Notes: generated from the sequence alone by a model not told the origin. A DNA stretch of 38,691 bases from DTFZ01 sp050260375 (GCA_050260375.1 JBLNCA010000051.1:1-38691); one strand, 5' to 3'; shown: positions 1 through 8,914, counted from the first letter of the stretch. Program-made: numbers and translations.

Positions 1-113
1 GCTTCCTTCAGATTCCACCTCACGATGGACACCCTTGCCTTTGGCTAACGGTTGGTGCTATCAACCCCCGTAACGGACTTTCACCGTCAAGGTCGCGCGC
101 ATGCCGCGCGCAC
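1..113 (-). mobile_element. group IIC-type intron, 5' end (partial)
   Basis: Read on the minus strand, the element begins GTGCGCGCGG at position 113, fitting the GUGYG 5' end of bacterial group II introns. It continues with segments I recognise from group IIC domain I, including CAAGGGTGTCC and GGAATCTGAAGGAAGC, as in the Oceanobacillus iheyensis IIC intron. It lies 4 bases after the stem of an intrinsic terminator, the usual target of the IIC class. The rest of the ribozyme, and any reverse transcriptase ORF, would be left of the window. The ORF readable through this stretch is not a gene. The class assignment is from remembered sequence and was not searched. Confidence 0.8.
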
Positions 114-151
114 ATACAAAAGCAGCCGCTTTTTTTAATACGGCTGCTTTT
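114..151 (-). terminator. terminator of prsA-like gene and intron target
   Basis: On the minus strand an 11-bp perfect stem (AAAAGCAGCCG paired with CGGCTGCTTTT, arms 141-151 and 118-128) follows the lipoprotein stop at 163 by about a dozen bases. The 3' arm ends in TTTT and is followed by GTAT, after which the intron-like sequence starts. It would end the glmU-to-prsA transcript and also serve as the hairpin recognised for intron insertion. Confidence 0.85.
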
Positions 152-162
152 CATATTGTCTG

Positions 163-1461
163 TTATCCGTTTGTGAGCCTGCCGCGGTCGTAAGTCACCT
201 TGGCTTCGCTGAGCCACTGCTTTGTCGTTTCAGCGAGCTTTTCTTCCTGCTTGGAGGGCAGCAGCGCCGTCTTTATCTGGTCCTTTATATCGTCAAACGG
301 CACAACGCCTTTATTGTATACCTTTATCACCTGCATCACGTGCACGCCGTAGTACGTTGCAAACGGCGCCGATACTTCGCCTACGCTTTTCAGCTTAAGC
401 GCCGCGTCGGTAAACTCCTTGACATAGCTCGTTGTGCTGGCGCTCACGAGATACCCTATCGTAGCCGACGTTCCCGACGTCATGCCCGGGTCTTCATTGT
501 ACTCCTCTATAAGCGCGTCTATGCTCTCGCCGGAATTGAGCCTCTGCTGGATTTCATTCATTGTAGGCATAAGCGAAGCAATCTCGCCTTCCAGCAGTTC
601 CATCGCTTTCTCGGTCTTGCCGTCAGTATACAGCTTCTGCGCAACTTCCTGCAGGTCGGTGTCCTTATACTTTACGAACACCTGCTTTACCGCTATCGTG
701 TCTTCGGGCACGTACGTACAGATGAGGTTGCTGTACATTTTCGTGGAGAAAACCGTGGGGTCTTCTTCCATTTCCTTCTGCTGTATCGCCAGCGTTTCGT
801 CATACCACTTCTTAACGTCCTCGTCCGAAACCGAAGCCTCGCTCTTTATGTGTTCCTTCACCTTCTCGACTATTGCCTGATTGCAGAGATATTCGTAGTA
901 AGTGTCGGCCGTATATCCCGACTTTTCCAACGCCTCCTGGTACTTTTTCTCGACTTCGGCCTCAACGGCGGGGTCGGGCGAAGGCGTGGGAGTCGGCTCC
1001 GCCGATTCCTCAGGCGACGGGCTTGGCGACGGTGTCGCGCTTGCTTCGTCAGTAGGCGAAGGCTCGGGGTTCAATTCGCTCTCAACCTGTATTCTCAGCT
1101 GATCTTTTAATGCGCTCAGCTGCTGGTCAGCCAGCGCGCGTTTATCAGATTTCTCCTCGTCGGTAAGCGATATGCCGAGCTCTGGCGCCTTTTGCAGCAG
1201 CAGTTCGTTTTCCACCATAGTGTCGAGCGTTTTATTTAAAAGCTCCTCATATTTATCCCCTTTATCCCCGGATTTGCGATAGCTTAAGTAATCCTCGGAA
1301 GACATTGCTTCGTTTTCAACCTGCTGCCTTGTTATCGGCGTGCCGTTGACGGTAGCCACCACCTGAGCCTGAACCTTTTCAGGGTCTACGGATATCAGAG
1401 AGCATCCCGAAAAAATGAGCGCACAGGCAAGCACCAGTGCGATAACCTTCAGTTTTTTCAT
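163..1461 (-). CDS. PrsA/SurA-like peptidylprolyl isomerase lipoprotein
   Basis: A 432-residue lipoprotein likely to act as a folding chaperone or peptidylprolyl isomerase outside the membrane. It has a short signal peptide with lipobox FSGC (Cys20) and a SurA-N-like helical region. A Pro/Ser/Thr/Glu-rich insert follows at about 131-165, then a parvulin-like domain at about 290-390 with the C-terminal YGVHVMQV signature. The first catalytic histidine of classical parvulins (R-H-I-L-V) is not evident; VKQVFVKY occupies that place, so isomerase activity is uncertain. An ATG at 1461 has GGAGGT about ten bases upstream. It is the last gene of the glmU-HAD-pth-mfd run, 69 bp after mfd. A second protein of the same design lies at 34883-36043. 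Confidence 0.85.
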   Translation of the reverse strand: MKKLKVIALVLACALIFSGCSLISVDPEKVQAQVVATVNGTPITRQQVENEAMSSEDYLSYRKSGDKGDKYEELLNKTLDTMVENELLLQKAPELGISLTDEEKSDKRALADQQLSALKDQLRIQVESELNPEPSPTDEASATPSPSPSPEESAEPTPTPSPDPAVEAEVEKKYQEALEKSGYTADTYYEYLCNQAIVEKVKEHIKSEASVSDEDVKKWYDETLAIQQKEMEEDPTVFSTKMYSNLICTYVPEDTIAVKQVFVKYKDTDLQEVAQKLYTDGKTEKAMELLEGEIASLMPTMNEIQQRLNSGESIDALIEEYNEDPGMTSGTSATIGYLVSASTTSYVKEFTDAALKLKSVGEVSAPFATYYGVHVMQVIKVYNKGVVPFDDIKDQIKTALLPSKQEEKLAETTKQWLSEAKVTYDRGRLTNG

Positions 1462-1530
1462 TTAACGCGTTTACCTCCGTGGGCCCGCTTACGCGCGCGG
1501 ACCGTATTCAGCCATTTATTATACTTTAAG

Positions 1531-4500
1531 CTAATGAATTATGCAACGCCTTATGTCCTTTAAAAACTTGAGCAGCGAATCCATCGCGCGCTCGCGCGGA
1601 TCATACAGTATGAACGGCGGCACCGCGGACCTTAATTGCGCGCTGCCGCTGTATTGCTCTAGCACCTTTATAAGTTTTTTAACGCTGATTCGGCTTTCAT
1701 CGCCGTATTTGAGCACAAACGCCCTGCCGCTCCTCGTCACCGACGATATGCCCGCCTTTGAAGCAAAGCTCTTTATCAGCGATATGAGTATAAGGTTCTC
1801 CACCGTTTTCGGTACTTTTCCGTATCTGTCGTTGAGCTCTTCCCGCACGGCTTTCGCGCTGCCTAAGCCATCCACCGCCGCTATTTTTTTGTATACCTCT
1901 ATGCGCTGTATCTCGTCGCTTATATACGACGGCGGCACGTACGCGTTTATCTTAATTTCGACGGACGCTTCATTGTAGCTCTCAGTCTTCTGGCCTTTTA
2001 GCTCGGCTACCGCTTCGCGCATAAGCCGGCAGTACATATCGTAGCCTACCGCCGCCATCTGTCCCGACTGCTCGGGTCCCAGAAGGTTGCCCGCACCCCT
2101 TATCTCAAGATCCCTCATAGCTATCTTGAAGCCCGCGCCCAGTTCCGTGAATTCCGCTATCGTCTGCAGGCGCTTCTCCGCCTCTATGGTCATTTCCGTG
2201 CCGGGTATGTACGTCATGTACGCATAAGAGCTTTTTGTAGCGCGGCCCACCCTGCCTTTGAGCTGGTAAAGCTGCGCGAGGCCGAACTTGTCCGCCTCGT
2301 ATACTATTACCGTATTGACGTTGGGTATGTCTATTCCCGACTCTATTATAGTCGTGCAAAGCAGCACGTCATACTCGCCCTCCAGGAAGCTCACCATCAC
2401 GTTTTCAAGAGCCGTTTCGCCCATCTGTCCGTGCGCCATCGCTACCCTCGCTTCGGGCACGAACCGCTTTAAGTCTCCGGTCAGCTTGTCCATGAGCCCT
2501 ATCTGCCTGCACACGAAATATACCTGCCCGCCGCGCTCCATCTCATTTAAAACGGCTTCGCGCACAAGCTGCCCCGAATACTCGATAACATAGCTCTCGG
2601 GCGGCTTTCTCTCCTCGGGCGGGGTGTCTATTATGCTCATGTCGCGTATGCCGGTAAGCGACATCTGCAGCGTGCGCGGTATCGGCGTCGCCGACAGCGT
2701 AAGCACGTCCACCGTGCGCTTTATGTCCTTTATGCGCTCCTTGTGCGATACGCCGAAGCGCTGCTCCTCGTCTATTATCAAAAGCCCCAGGTCTTTGAAC
2801 ACTACGTCTTTGGACAGCAGCCTGTGCGTGCCTATAACGATGTCCACCGTGCCGTTTTTAAGGCCTTCTATTATCCTTGCCTGCTCGCTCTGCGATACGA
2901 AACGCGAAATCGTCTCTATCTGCACCGCAAAGTCGGTGAACCGCTCGAGGAACGTGTGGTAATGCTGCCGCGCAAGCAGCGTCGTAGGCACGAGTATGGC
3001 GCACTGGCGGCCTTCCATCACTGCTTTGAAGCAGGCGCGCATCGCAACCTCCGTCTTGCCGTAACCCACGTCGCCCAGCAGCAGCCTGTCCATCACCTTA
3101 TCGCTGCGCATGTCCCTTTTTACGTCTTCTATGGCTTTTAGCTGCCCCTCCGTCTCCTCGAACGGGAAGTTGTCCTCGAACTGCCGCTGCCATATGGTGT
3201 CCTCGCCGTAGCTGTGGCCTTTTTTGCTCATGCGCTCGCTGTATATCGACACAAGGTCTTCCGCAAGCTGCTTTACCGACTTCTTTACGCGCGCCTTCGT
3301 CGCGCTCCATTCGCGGCCGCCCAGCTTTGAGAGCCTCTCGTTGTCGCCGCCCATGTACTTCTGTACTCTGTCTATCTGGTCGGTAGGTATAAAGAGCTTG
3401 TCGCCCCCGCGGTATTCCAGCTCCATGTAGTCGCGCGTTATTCCCTGAACCTCTCGCGTTACAAGGCCGAGGAACCGCCCCTTGCCGTGTATGTCGTGTA
3501 CTATCAAATCGCCGGTCTTCAAATCGGAGAATATGTCGAGCTGTTTTCGGGCGGACGGACGCACCTTCTTCCTCGCGAACCCGTATATCTCGTACTCGCC
3601 GAGGAAATACTCCTTGCGCGTAGTAAGCTCGAAGCCCGACTTTAAGCTGTCGGGGTATGTCGCCGCTTCGCCGGGCAAAAGATTGCGTCCGTCCTTTATG
3701 CACGGTATCGTTATGTCCTTATCCGAAAGCTCACTCGAGAGCTTCTCGGCCTTTTGCATGCCGCCGCAGACAAGATAAACGCTCCAGCCGTTTCTAACGC
3801 GCGCCTTTACGTCCTCTCCCAGCATGTCTATTTTGCGGTTATAGGCGAGCGCCGCCCTCGCATGGAAGTTTACCTCCTCCTTCGCGCCAAGGTCAGGCGA
3901 CCTGTCTATCATGCAGAGGTCGAGTACGCAGTGCGTTTTCGCGCGCTGCAGAATTTCCGCCGGTGAAAAGTACAGGCGGCTCTGGTCGTCTACGCCCTCG
4001 TGCGTCGCCTTTACCTGCTCAAGCCGTTTGGCGAACTCTTCCACCCTGTCCTTGCCCGCGGTCTTTATATATTTGTAGTCGTCGAATATCACTATTGCCG
4101 AAGGCAGGTATTCAAGTATCCCCGCGTCGCATAGCGCGTACGCGTAGTTCTCCATATCCTCGAAAAACCTGTGCTTTAAAAGGCTGTCCGCATAATCCTG
4201 AAATTTAAGCGTCAGCCCCGGGCCCGGAGTTTTTGCCGTTTTAAAATACTCCGCGCCGCGCTGCGCCGCTTCTTCGCCGATCACAAGCTCTATAGCGGGC
4301 TTAAGCGTTATCTCGTTTAGCGTCTTTTTGCTTCTCCGCTGCGTTACCGGGTCAAATTCGCTTATGCTCTCCACTACGTCGTCGAAGAAGTCTATCCTGT
4401 GCGGAGTCTTTTCTCCGGGCGAAAACACGTCGAGTATCTCGCCGCGCCGCGCGGCCTGACCCATAGTCTCCACCGCGTTTACGCGCTCGTATCCCGCCAG

Positions 4501-4953
4501 CACGAGCCGATGCAAAAGCTCCTCGGGGTCGTATGTGCCGTCCTTTTTTATAGTGATGTGAGCGCCCTCAAAGTCCTGCTTTGACGCGAGCCTTGCAGAG
4601 AGCGCTTCCTCGCTTAAAAACGCTATGCTGGCGGCGTTTGAAACGAGCTTTGATATGGCGTTTATGCGCGCAAACATAATCTCGCGGCCTCTCGCGACGG
4701 ACGAATGCAGCTGCAGAGCGCGCTTTGGTATAAAGGCTGCGCGCTGCATGCCTTCCGCAAGCGCTGCGGCGCGGTTGTCCGAATCGCAGACGAACAGCAC
4801 AGGGCGCGCGAAAGCCTCCGAAACAGCAGCCGCAAGGTGCGGCTTCATACTGTCGGGAACGCCAAAAATCGAGCAGGGAACATTCCCTGCCCGTATATGC
4901 TCTTTAAGCTTTGAGAACGCCTCAAGCTTCGCTATATGCGATGTAATGCGCAT
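1531..4953 (-). CDS. mfd: transcription-repair coupling factor Mfd
   Basis: DNA translocase that removes stalled RNA polymerase and recruits UvrA. With the start at 4953 it has 1140 residues, close to the usual 1150-1170. The UvrB-like N-terminal module begins near SIFGVPDS. The CarD-like polymerase-interaction domain is around residue 484 (IVHDIHGKGRF), Walker A (GDVGYGKTE) around 624 and the DEEQ box around 726. SATPIPRTLQMS lies further on, then the helicase C and TRCF domains. An open frame extends upstream to 5298 but overlaps pth and has Arg/Gly-rich composition typical of a shadow frame. ATG 4953 lies 9 bp after the pth stop, though no strong ribosome binding site is visible there, so coupling to pth is likely. 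Confidence 0.95.
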   Translation of the reverse strand: MRITSHIAKLEAFSKLKEHIRAGNVPCSIFGVPDSMKPHLAAAVSEAFARPVLFVCDSDNRAAALAEGMQRAAFIPKRALQLHSSVARGREIMFARINAISKLVSNAASIAFLSEEALSARLASKQDFEGAHITIKKDGTYDPEELLHRLVLAGYERVNAVETMGQAARRGEILDVFSPGEKTPHRIDFFDDVVESISEFDPVTQRRSKKTLNEITLKPAIELVIGEEAAQRGAEYFKTAKTPGPGLTLKFQDYADSLLKHRFFEDMENYAYALCDAGILEYLPSAIVIFDDYKYIKTAGKDRVEEFAKRLEQVKATHEGVDDQSRLYFSPAEILQRAKTHCVLDLCMIDRSPDLGAKEEVNFHARAALAYNRKIDMLGEDVKARVRNGWSVYLVCGGMQKAEKLSSELSDKDITIPCIKDGRNLLPGEAATYPDSLKSGFELTTRKEYFLGEYEIYGFARKKVRPSARKQLDIFSDLKTGDLIVHDIHGKGRFLGLVTREVQGITRDYMELEYRGGDKLFIPTDQIDRVQKYMGGDNERLSKLGGREWSATKARVKKSVKQLAEDLVSIYSERMSKKGHSYGEDTIWQRQFEDNFPFEETEGQLKAIEDVKRDMRSDKVMDRLLLGDVGYGKTEVAMRACFKAVMEGRQCAILVPTTLLARQHYHTFLERFTDFAVQIETISRFVSQSEQARIIEGLKNGTVDIVIGTHRLLSKDVVFKDLGLLIIDEEQRFGVSHKERIKDIKRTVDVLTLSATPIPRTLQMSLTGIRDMSIIDTPPEERKPPESYVIEYSGQLVREAVLNEMERGGQVYFVCRQIGLMDKLTGDLKRFVPEARVAMAHGQMGETALENVMVSFLEGEYDVLLCTTIIESGIDIPNVNTVIVYEADKFGLAQLYQLKGRVGRATKSSYAYMTYIPGTEMTIEAEKRLQTIAEFTELGAGFKIAMRDLEIRGAGNLLGPEQSGQMAAVGYDMYCRLMREAVAELKGQKTESYNEASVEIKINAYVPPSYISDEIQRIEVYKKIAAVDGLGSAKAVREELNDRYGKVPKTVENLILISLIKSFASKAGISSVTRSGRAFVLKYGDESRISVKKLIKVLEQYSGSAQLRSAVPPFILYDPRERAMDSLLKFLKDIRRCIIH

Positions 4954-4961
4954 CTTTGTAG

Positions 4962-5570
4962 TTAATTGAAGCGGTTCTGCGCTTCGTAAACGCCCTCCTC
5001 CAATATCGTCTCTATAGCGTCGGCCGCGCGCGTAAGCGTTTCGTACGCCGCCTGTTTGTCCGTATATTCGCCCAGCACATGGTCTACTATATCGCCCTCC
5101 GGCTTGCCCACGCCCACCCTTACGCGCGTGAAATCTTCCGTCTGCAAATGGTATATTACGTTTTTCATGCCGTTGTGCGTGCCTGCGCTGCCCTTGGCTT
5201 TTATCCTTACCATTCCCTCTTTTAAATCCACATCGTCGTAAACGAGAATAAGCTGCTCTTTGCATATGCCGAGCGCCTGCGCCAGCTCCTTTACGCACTC
5301 GCCCGACAAGTTCATGTACGTCTGCGGCATTGCAAGCGTCACGCGCTTTGACTTTATAATGCCCGTGCCAAGGCGCGCTTTATACCTGAATATGCGCATG
5401 GGTATGCCGTGGCGCTGCGCGAGTATGCTGACAACGTCAAACCCCGCGTTGTGCCGCGTATGCTCATACTTGCTCCCCGGATTGCCGAGGCCTATTATAT
5501 AGTATTCAGCCTTAAGTCCGGCAGACTTCTTGCGAAATCCAACAGACCCGAATAGTCTCCCCGCTCGCAT
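4962..5570 (-). CDS. pth: peptidyl-tRNA hydrolase Pth
   Basis: Cleaves the ester bond of peptidyl-tRNA released by stalled ribosomes. The family signature is complete: GLGNPG, the catalytic His in HTRHNAGF, MNLSG, the DDVDL aspartate and GTHNGMKN. From ATG 5570 it has 202 residues, about 20 more at the N-terminus than most Pth proteins. That start lies inside the preceding HAD gene (about 76 bp overlap) but has GAAAGGG at fair spacing, and there is no ATG, GTG or TTG nearer to the conserved YYIIGLGNPG. The extension may be real, or a rare start codon may be used. It lies just upstream of mfd, a common pairing in Bacillota. Confidence 0.93.
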   Translation of the reverse strand: MRAGRLFGSVGFRKKSAGLKAEYYIIGLGNPGSKYEHTRHNAGFDVVSILAQRHGIPMRIFRYKARLGTGIIKSKRVTLAMPQTYMNLSGECVKELAQALGICKEQLILVYDDVDLKEGMVRIKAKGSAGTHNGMKNVIYHLQTEDFTRVRVGVGKPEGDIVDHVLGEYTDKQAAYETLTRAADAIETILEEGVYEAQNRFN

Positions 5571-6220
5571 TCAGACGCCCTTTCCATATCTCCGATAACG
5601 TGGTCAAGCACCAAAAAACCCTTGAATCCCAGCTTGACCGCGCACATATCCTCTATTATGTCGTTGCCTATGATATAGCATTCCTCAGCTTTAAGAGCCG
5701 TTTTCTTGAGTATCTCTTCAAAATATCCAAGGCTCGGTTTGCACCAGCACGAATTCTCGTAATACGACACGTATTCAAAATCTTTGGGGCAAAGGCCCGC
5801 CCACTCAATTCTCTGGTCCGTCGCTATAGCCGGAAACATCGGATTGGTGGCAAGTATTAGCCGGTAACCCTTGCGCCCAAGCTCCCTTACCGCCTCGACC
5901 GCCCTTTGTTCTATGCGCGTGCAGCCCTTTACAAGCTTAAACTCGTTGCTGTAAAAAGCGTTCATATGCGGTATAAGAGTATCTGAAGGCTTGCCCGACA
6001 GCTTCTCAATCGTTTCCCAGAAAACTTCGGCGTTGGTCTTTTTCCCGTCGTTGCCGAGCATAGCGTATACGGCCTTTATAAATATGCCCTCGCCGTTTTC
6101 GCGGGATATGCGGTCATAAAATCCGGCCCTATTTATAGCTGCGTAATAGAGCCTTAAGAACTCGTCCATTTTGAGGGGCAGCAGCGTGCCGTCGAGGTCA
6201 AAAAATACGGCTTTCCTCAC
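5495..6220 (-). CDS. HAD-superfamily phosphatase-like hydrolase
   Basis: A 241-residue haloacid dehalogenase-like hydrolase. Visible motifs are DLDGT (I: nucleophile and general acid), ATNP (II), CKPS with its lysine (III) and GNDIIEDM (IV acidic pair). The cap sits between motifs I and II, as in C1-capped phosphatases. The substrate cannot be predicted. I chose GTG at 6220: it overlaps the glmU stop (GTGA), has GGAGAGG upstream and directly precedes RKAVFFDLDGT. The frame is open to 6280 but that part overlaps glmU and is not conserved-looking. It lies between glmU and pth, where many Bacillota have prs, the PRPP synthetase gene. Confidence 0.88.
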   Translation of the reverse strand: MRKAVFFDLDGTLLPLKMDEFLRLYYAAINRAGFYDRISRENGEGIFIKAVYAMLGNDGKKTNAEVFWETIEKLSGKPSDTLIPHMNAFYSNEFKLVKGCTRIEQRAVEAVRELGRKGYRLILATNPMFPAIATDQRIEWAGLCPKDFEYVSYYENSCWCKPSLGYFEEILKKTALKAEECYIIGNDIIEDMCAVKLGFKGFLVLDHVIGDMERASECERGDYSGLLDFARSLPDLRLNTI

Positions 6221-7581
6221 TCGCCTCTCCGCCTTTTTGCCCAACCTTCGATGACCGTCTGCCTGCACCTTGCTATGCACAACGCGTCCTTTTCAACGTC
6301 CTTTGTTACCGTGGAACCCGCCGCGACATACGCGCCGTCCTCAACCGTCACGGGCGCTACGAGGTTCACGTTGCATCCTATAAACGCATTCCTGCCTACT
6401 ATCGTACGCGATTTTTTCTGCCCGTCGTAGTTGACGAACACCACGCCGCAGCCTATGTTCGTCTTCTCGCCTATCTCGCCGTCGCCTATATATGAAAGGT
6501 GCGAAACCTTCGCCCCATCCTTTATCGTAGAGTTCTTCACCTCCACAAAGTCGCCCACGCGGCAGCCGTTGCCTATCACGCTGCCCGGCCGCAGGTACGC
6601 GTACGGCCCTATGGTGCTGTATTCGCCCACGCTCGAGTCGAGTATCACTGAATTCTGCACCTTGGTTCCTTTGCCTATGGTGCTGTTGCTTATTCTGCTG
6701 CCCGGGTATAGTATCACATCTTCGGCTATCACCGTGTTTCCTTCCAGCGTAACGCCGGGGTAAACTACGGCGTCCTGACCTATTTTTACGCCCGCTTCTA
6801 TATACGTGCTGTCCGGGTCTATAATGGTCACGCCGTCCAGCATTAATGACTCGTTTATGCGCTTCCTGAGCAGCGCCGCAGCCTTCGCGAGCTGCACCCT
6901 GTCGTTGACGCCCATGCATTCTTCGGCGTCCGCGCATACTATCGCCTTTGCGCCGTATCCTTTGTCCGATATGTATTTGACGCAGTCGGTTATATAATAT
7001 TCGTTCTGCGAATTGTCGTTTTTAAGAGCGGAGAGCGCTTCCAAAAGATACGGTATCTTAAAGCAGTATACGGACGGGTTGACTTCCTTAATTTTAAGCT
7101 CTTCTTCGGTAGCGTCCTTATGCTCCACTATGCGCAGCGTGTTTTCTCCGCGCACTATGCGCCCGTAACCAGCCGGGTCCTCCACTACCGCCGAGAGCAG
7201 GCATAATCCAAGGTCCTGCGACTGTGCGGCATCTATTATCTTGCGCAGCGTTTCCGCGCGCAGCAGCGGCATATCGCCCGCCACAACAAGCGCGTACCCG
7301 TCGCCTTTTAGGTATTCCTTTGCGCACATGACGGCGTGGCCCGTGCCAAGCTGCTCCGGCTGCACGGCATAGCTTACGCTGTCGCCGAAGTATTCCTTTA
7401 CCTGTTCGGCGCCGTTGCCTATAACGACGGCCGGCTTTTGCCCCGTCGCTTCCCTTGCGGCGTCCACCACCCACGCGGCAAGCGGCTTGCCCGCCGCAGA
7501 ATGCAGCACCTTGGGCGTTTTGGACTTCATGCGTTTGCCTTCGCCCGCGGCGAGTATAATAGCGTTACAATTTGAAAACAT
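6217..7581 (-). CDS. glmU: bifunctional GlmU (UDP-GlcNAc synthesis)
   Basis: Makes UDP-N-acetylglucosamine from glucosamine-1-phosphate by acetylation and then uridylylation, for peptidoglycan and teichoic acid precursors. The 454 residues are the normal length. The N-terminal pyrophosphorylase has the LAAGEGKRM...PKVLH signature at about 11-28. From about 250 onward hexapeptide repeats form the left-handed beta-helix acetyltransferase, with the conserved H in KVSHLSYIGDG and NYDGQKK near the active site. The start at 7581 is preceded by AAGGAG. It heads the operon, with a promoter at 7691-7719, and its stop overlaps the start of the HAD gene. Confidence 0.97.
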   Translation of the reverse strand: MFSNCNAIILAAGEGKRMKSKTPKVLHSAAGKPLAAWVVDAAREATGQKPAVVIGNGAEQVKEYFGDSVSYAVQPEQLGTGHAVMCAKEYLKGDGYALVVAGDMPLLRAETLRKIIDAAQSQDLGLCLLSAVVEDPAGYGRIVRGENTLRIVEHKDATEEELKIKEVNPSVYCFKIPYLLEALSALKNDNSQNEYYITDCVKYISDKGYGAKAIVCADAEECMGVNDRVQLAKAAALLRKRINESLMLDGVTIIDPDSTYIEAGVKIGQDAVVYPGVTLEGNTVIAEDVILYPGSRISNSTIGKGTKVQNSVILDSSVGEYSTIGPYAYLRPGSVIGNGCRVGDFVEVKNSTIKDGAKVSHLSYIGDGEIGEKTNIGCGVVFVNYDGQKKSRTIVGRNAFIGCNVNLVAPVTVEDGAYVAAGSTVTKDVEKDALCIARCRQTVIEGWAKRRRGE

Positions 7582-7690
7582 TAAACTTTCTCCTTACCCT
7601 TCAAGGCCGCAATACACGAGGAGATAAAGCATCACCCGGTATCTTTAGCCTTAAGAAGCGGTATATACTAATTAATGAATTACCATATAG

Positions 7691-7719
7691 ATATTAGTTT
7701 ATTATATTTTCCGTGTCAA
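7691..7719 (-). promoter_or_regulatory. sigma-A-type promoter of glmU operon
   Basis: Minus-strand TTGACA (7719-7714), a 17-base spacer, then TAATAT (7696-7691), about 110 bp before the glmU ATG. The same TTGACA-N17-TAATAT arrangement occurs upstream of rpoB. A TATAAT also present at 7701-7706 is too close to this -35 to pair with it. Confidence 0.6.
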
Positions 7720-7737
7720 CTTAAACCGGCAAACAAG

Positions 7738-7767
7738 AAAAAAGCCGCCTTTTACGGCAGCCTTTTT
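7738..7767 (-). terminator. pfkA terminator
   Basis: Just after the pfkA stop on the minus strand, AAAAAGGCTGCC and GGCGGCTTTTTT form a stem with two wobble pairs and a 5-base loop, ending in a run of six T. Confidence 0.75.
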
Positions 7768-7775
7768 GCGTTATT

Positions 7776-8828
7776 CTATTCTCCGTAGCCTATGCCTATG
7801 TCGCGGCCAATGCTTAAAAGATCCGAATCAAGCGGTATCGTCTTTGTTCTTCCCGCAACGTCCTCGATTTTGTTGGACGTCACTTTTCCGCCGTTCACCG
7901 CGACGGTCCTGCCGAAGTTCTTCTGCTTTATAAGCTTCGCGGCGTGCACGCCCATCTGCGTCGCAAGCACGCGGTCATACGGGCACGGCGGGCCTCCCCT
8001 CTGGTAATGCCCCGGAACGACCACTCGCGTCTCTATGTCTATCACCTGGTTAAGCTCGTCCGCGAGCTTGTAGCCCACCGAGTAGTGTTTGCCTTTAAGA
8101 TTCTGGTCGGGCGCGTCGTCTATGCTTCTCGCGCCTTCCGCTATCGCTATTATCGAGAAATGTTTACCGCGCTCATACCTGTCGTTTATCACATCCGCGA
8201 CGGAATTTATGTTGTACGGTATCTCGGGAATGAGTATCACGTCCGCGCCGCCCGCAAGCCCCGCGCTTAACGTCAGCCAGCCCGCGGTGTTGCCCATCAG
8301 CTCTACTATTATCACCCGCGAGTGAGATATCGCCGTAGTATGCACGCGGTCTATTACGTCGGTAGCGATGTCTATCGCGCTCTGGTACCCGAACGTCACT
8401 TCGGTCGCCCATATGTCGTTGTCAATAGTCTTGGGCAATCCAATGACGTTGAGGCCCTGCCTGGCAAGCAGCCCGGCCGCGGTATGCGTGCCGTTGCCGC
8501 CTATCGTCACAAGGCAGTCAAGCTGCATCTTCTCGTAGTTTTTAACCATCGCTTTAGTCGTGTCAAGGTACCTGCCGGTGTTCTCACGCCCATGTACGCT
8601 CTGCCTTGACGTGCCGAGTATCGTGCCGCCCAGCGTAAGCAGCCCGGAGAACTCCTCTCTGTGCATCACACGGTATTCCGCGTTAATTAGCCCGCCGTAG
8701 CCGCCCATTATTCCTATAATCTCGGCGTCTTCAAACAACTGGTACGACGCTTTTGCAACACCCCTTATAGCTGCGTTCAGCCCGGGGCAGTCTCCGCCGC
8801 TCGTCAGGATACCTATTCTCGTTGCCAT
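7776..8828 (-). CDS. pfkA: 6-phosphofructokinase
   Basis: Phosphorylates fructose-6-phosphate to the 1,6-bisphosphate in glycolysis. It has 350 residues, longer than the classical 320-residue bacterial ATP enzyme. Conserved parts are ILTSGGDCPGLNA, the catalytic PKTIDND (Asp at E. coli position 127) and the MGN/AGWL region. By E. coli numbering the phosphoryl-donor loop reads GGNGT, with Asn at 103 and Gly at 104, while position 124 is Lys. Gly104 is typical of ATP users and Lys124 of PPi users, so the donor is not certain; actinobacterial-type group III enzymes mix these residues. ATG 8828 has GGAGGAG upstream. It has its own promoter and terminator, so it is monocistronic. Confidence 0.93.
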   Translation of the reverse strand: MATRIGILTSGGDCPGLNAAIRGVAKASYQLFEDAEIIGIMGGYGGLINAEYRVMHREEFSGLLTLGGTILGTSRQSVHGRENTGRYLDTTKAMVKNYEKMQLDCLVTIGGNGTHTAAGLLARQGLNVIGLPKTIDNDIWATEVTFGYQSAIDIATDVIDRVHTTAISHSRVIIVELMGNTAGWLTLSAGLAGGADVILIPEIPYNINSVADVINDRYERGKHFSIIAIAEGARSIDDAPDQNLKGKHYSVGYKLADELNQVIDIETRVVVPGHYQRGGPPCPYDRVLATQMGVHAAKLIKQKNFGRTVAVNGGKVTSNKIEDVAGRTKTIPLDSDLLSIGRDIGIGYGE

Positions 8829-8857
8829 ATGGCTCCTCCGTAATCATTAATATTACA

Positions 8858-8886
8858 AGTATACATAAAAACCGAATGCATTTCAA
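8858..8886 (-). promoter_or_regulatory. pfkA promoter
   Basis: Minus-strand TTGAAA (8886-8881), a 17-base spacer, then TATACT (8863-8858), about 30 bp before the pfkA ATG, giving a short leader. Confidence 0.65.
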
Positions 8887-8914
8887 TTATTGTGCATAAA
8901 TGCTTTTAATACTG

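Noticed and set aside
20..217. 65-codon frame at the left edge
   Set aside because: It runs through the intron 5' end, the terminator and the end of the lipoprotein gene; it has no ribosome binding site.
4954..5298. N-terminal extension of Mfd to 5298
   Set aside because: It lies entirely over pth in another frame, with Arg/Gly-rich shadow composition.
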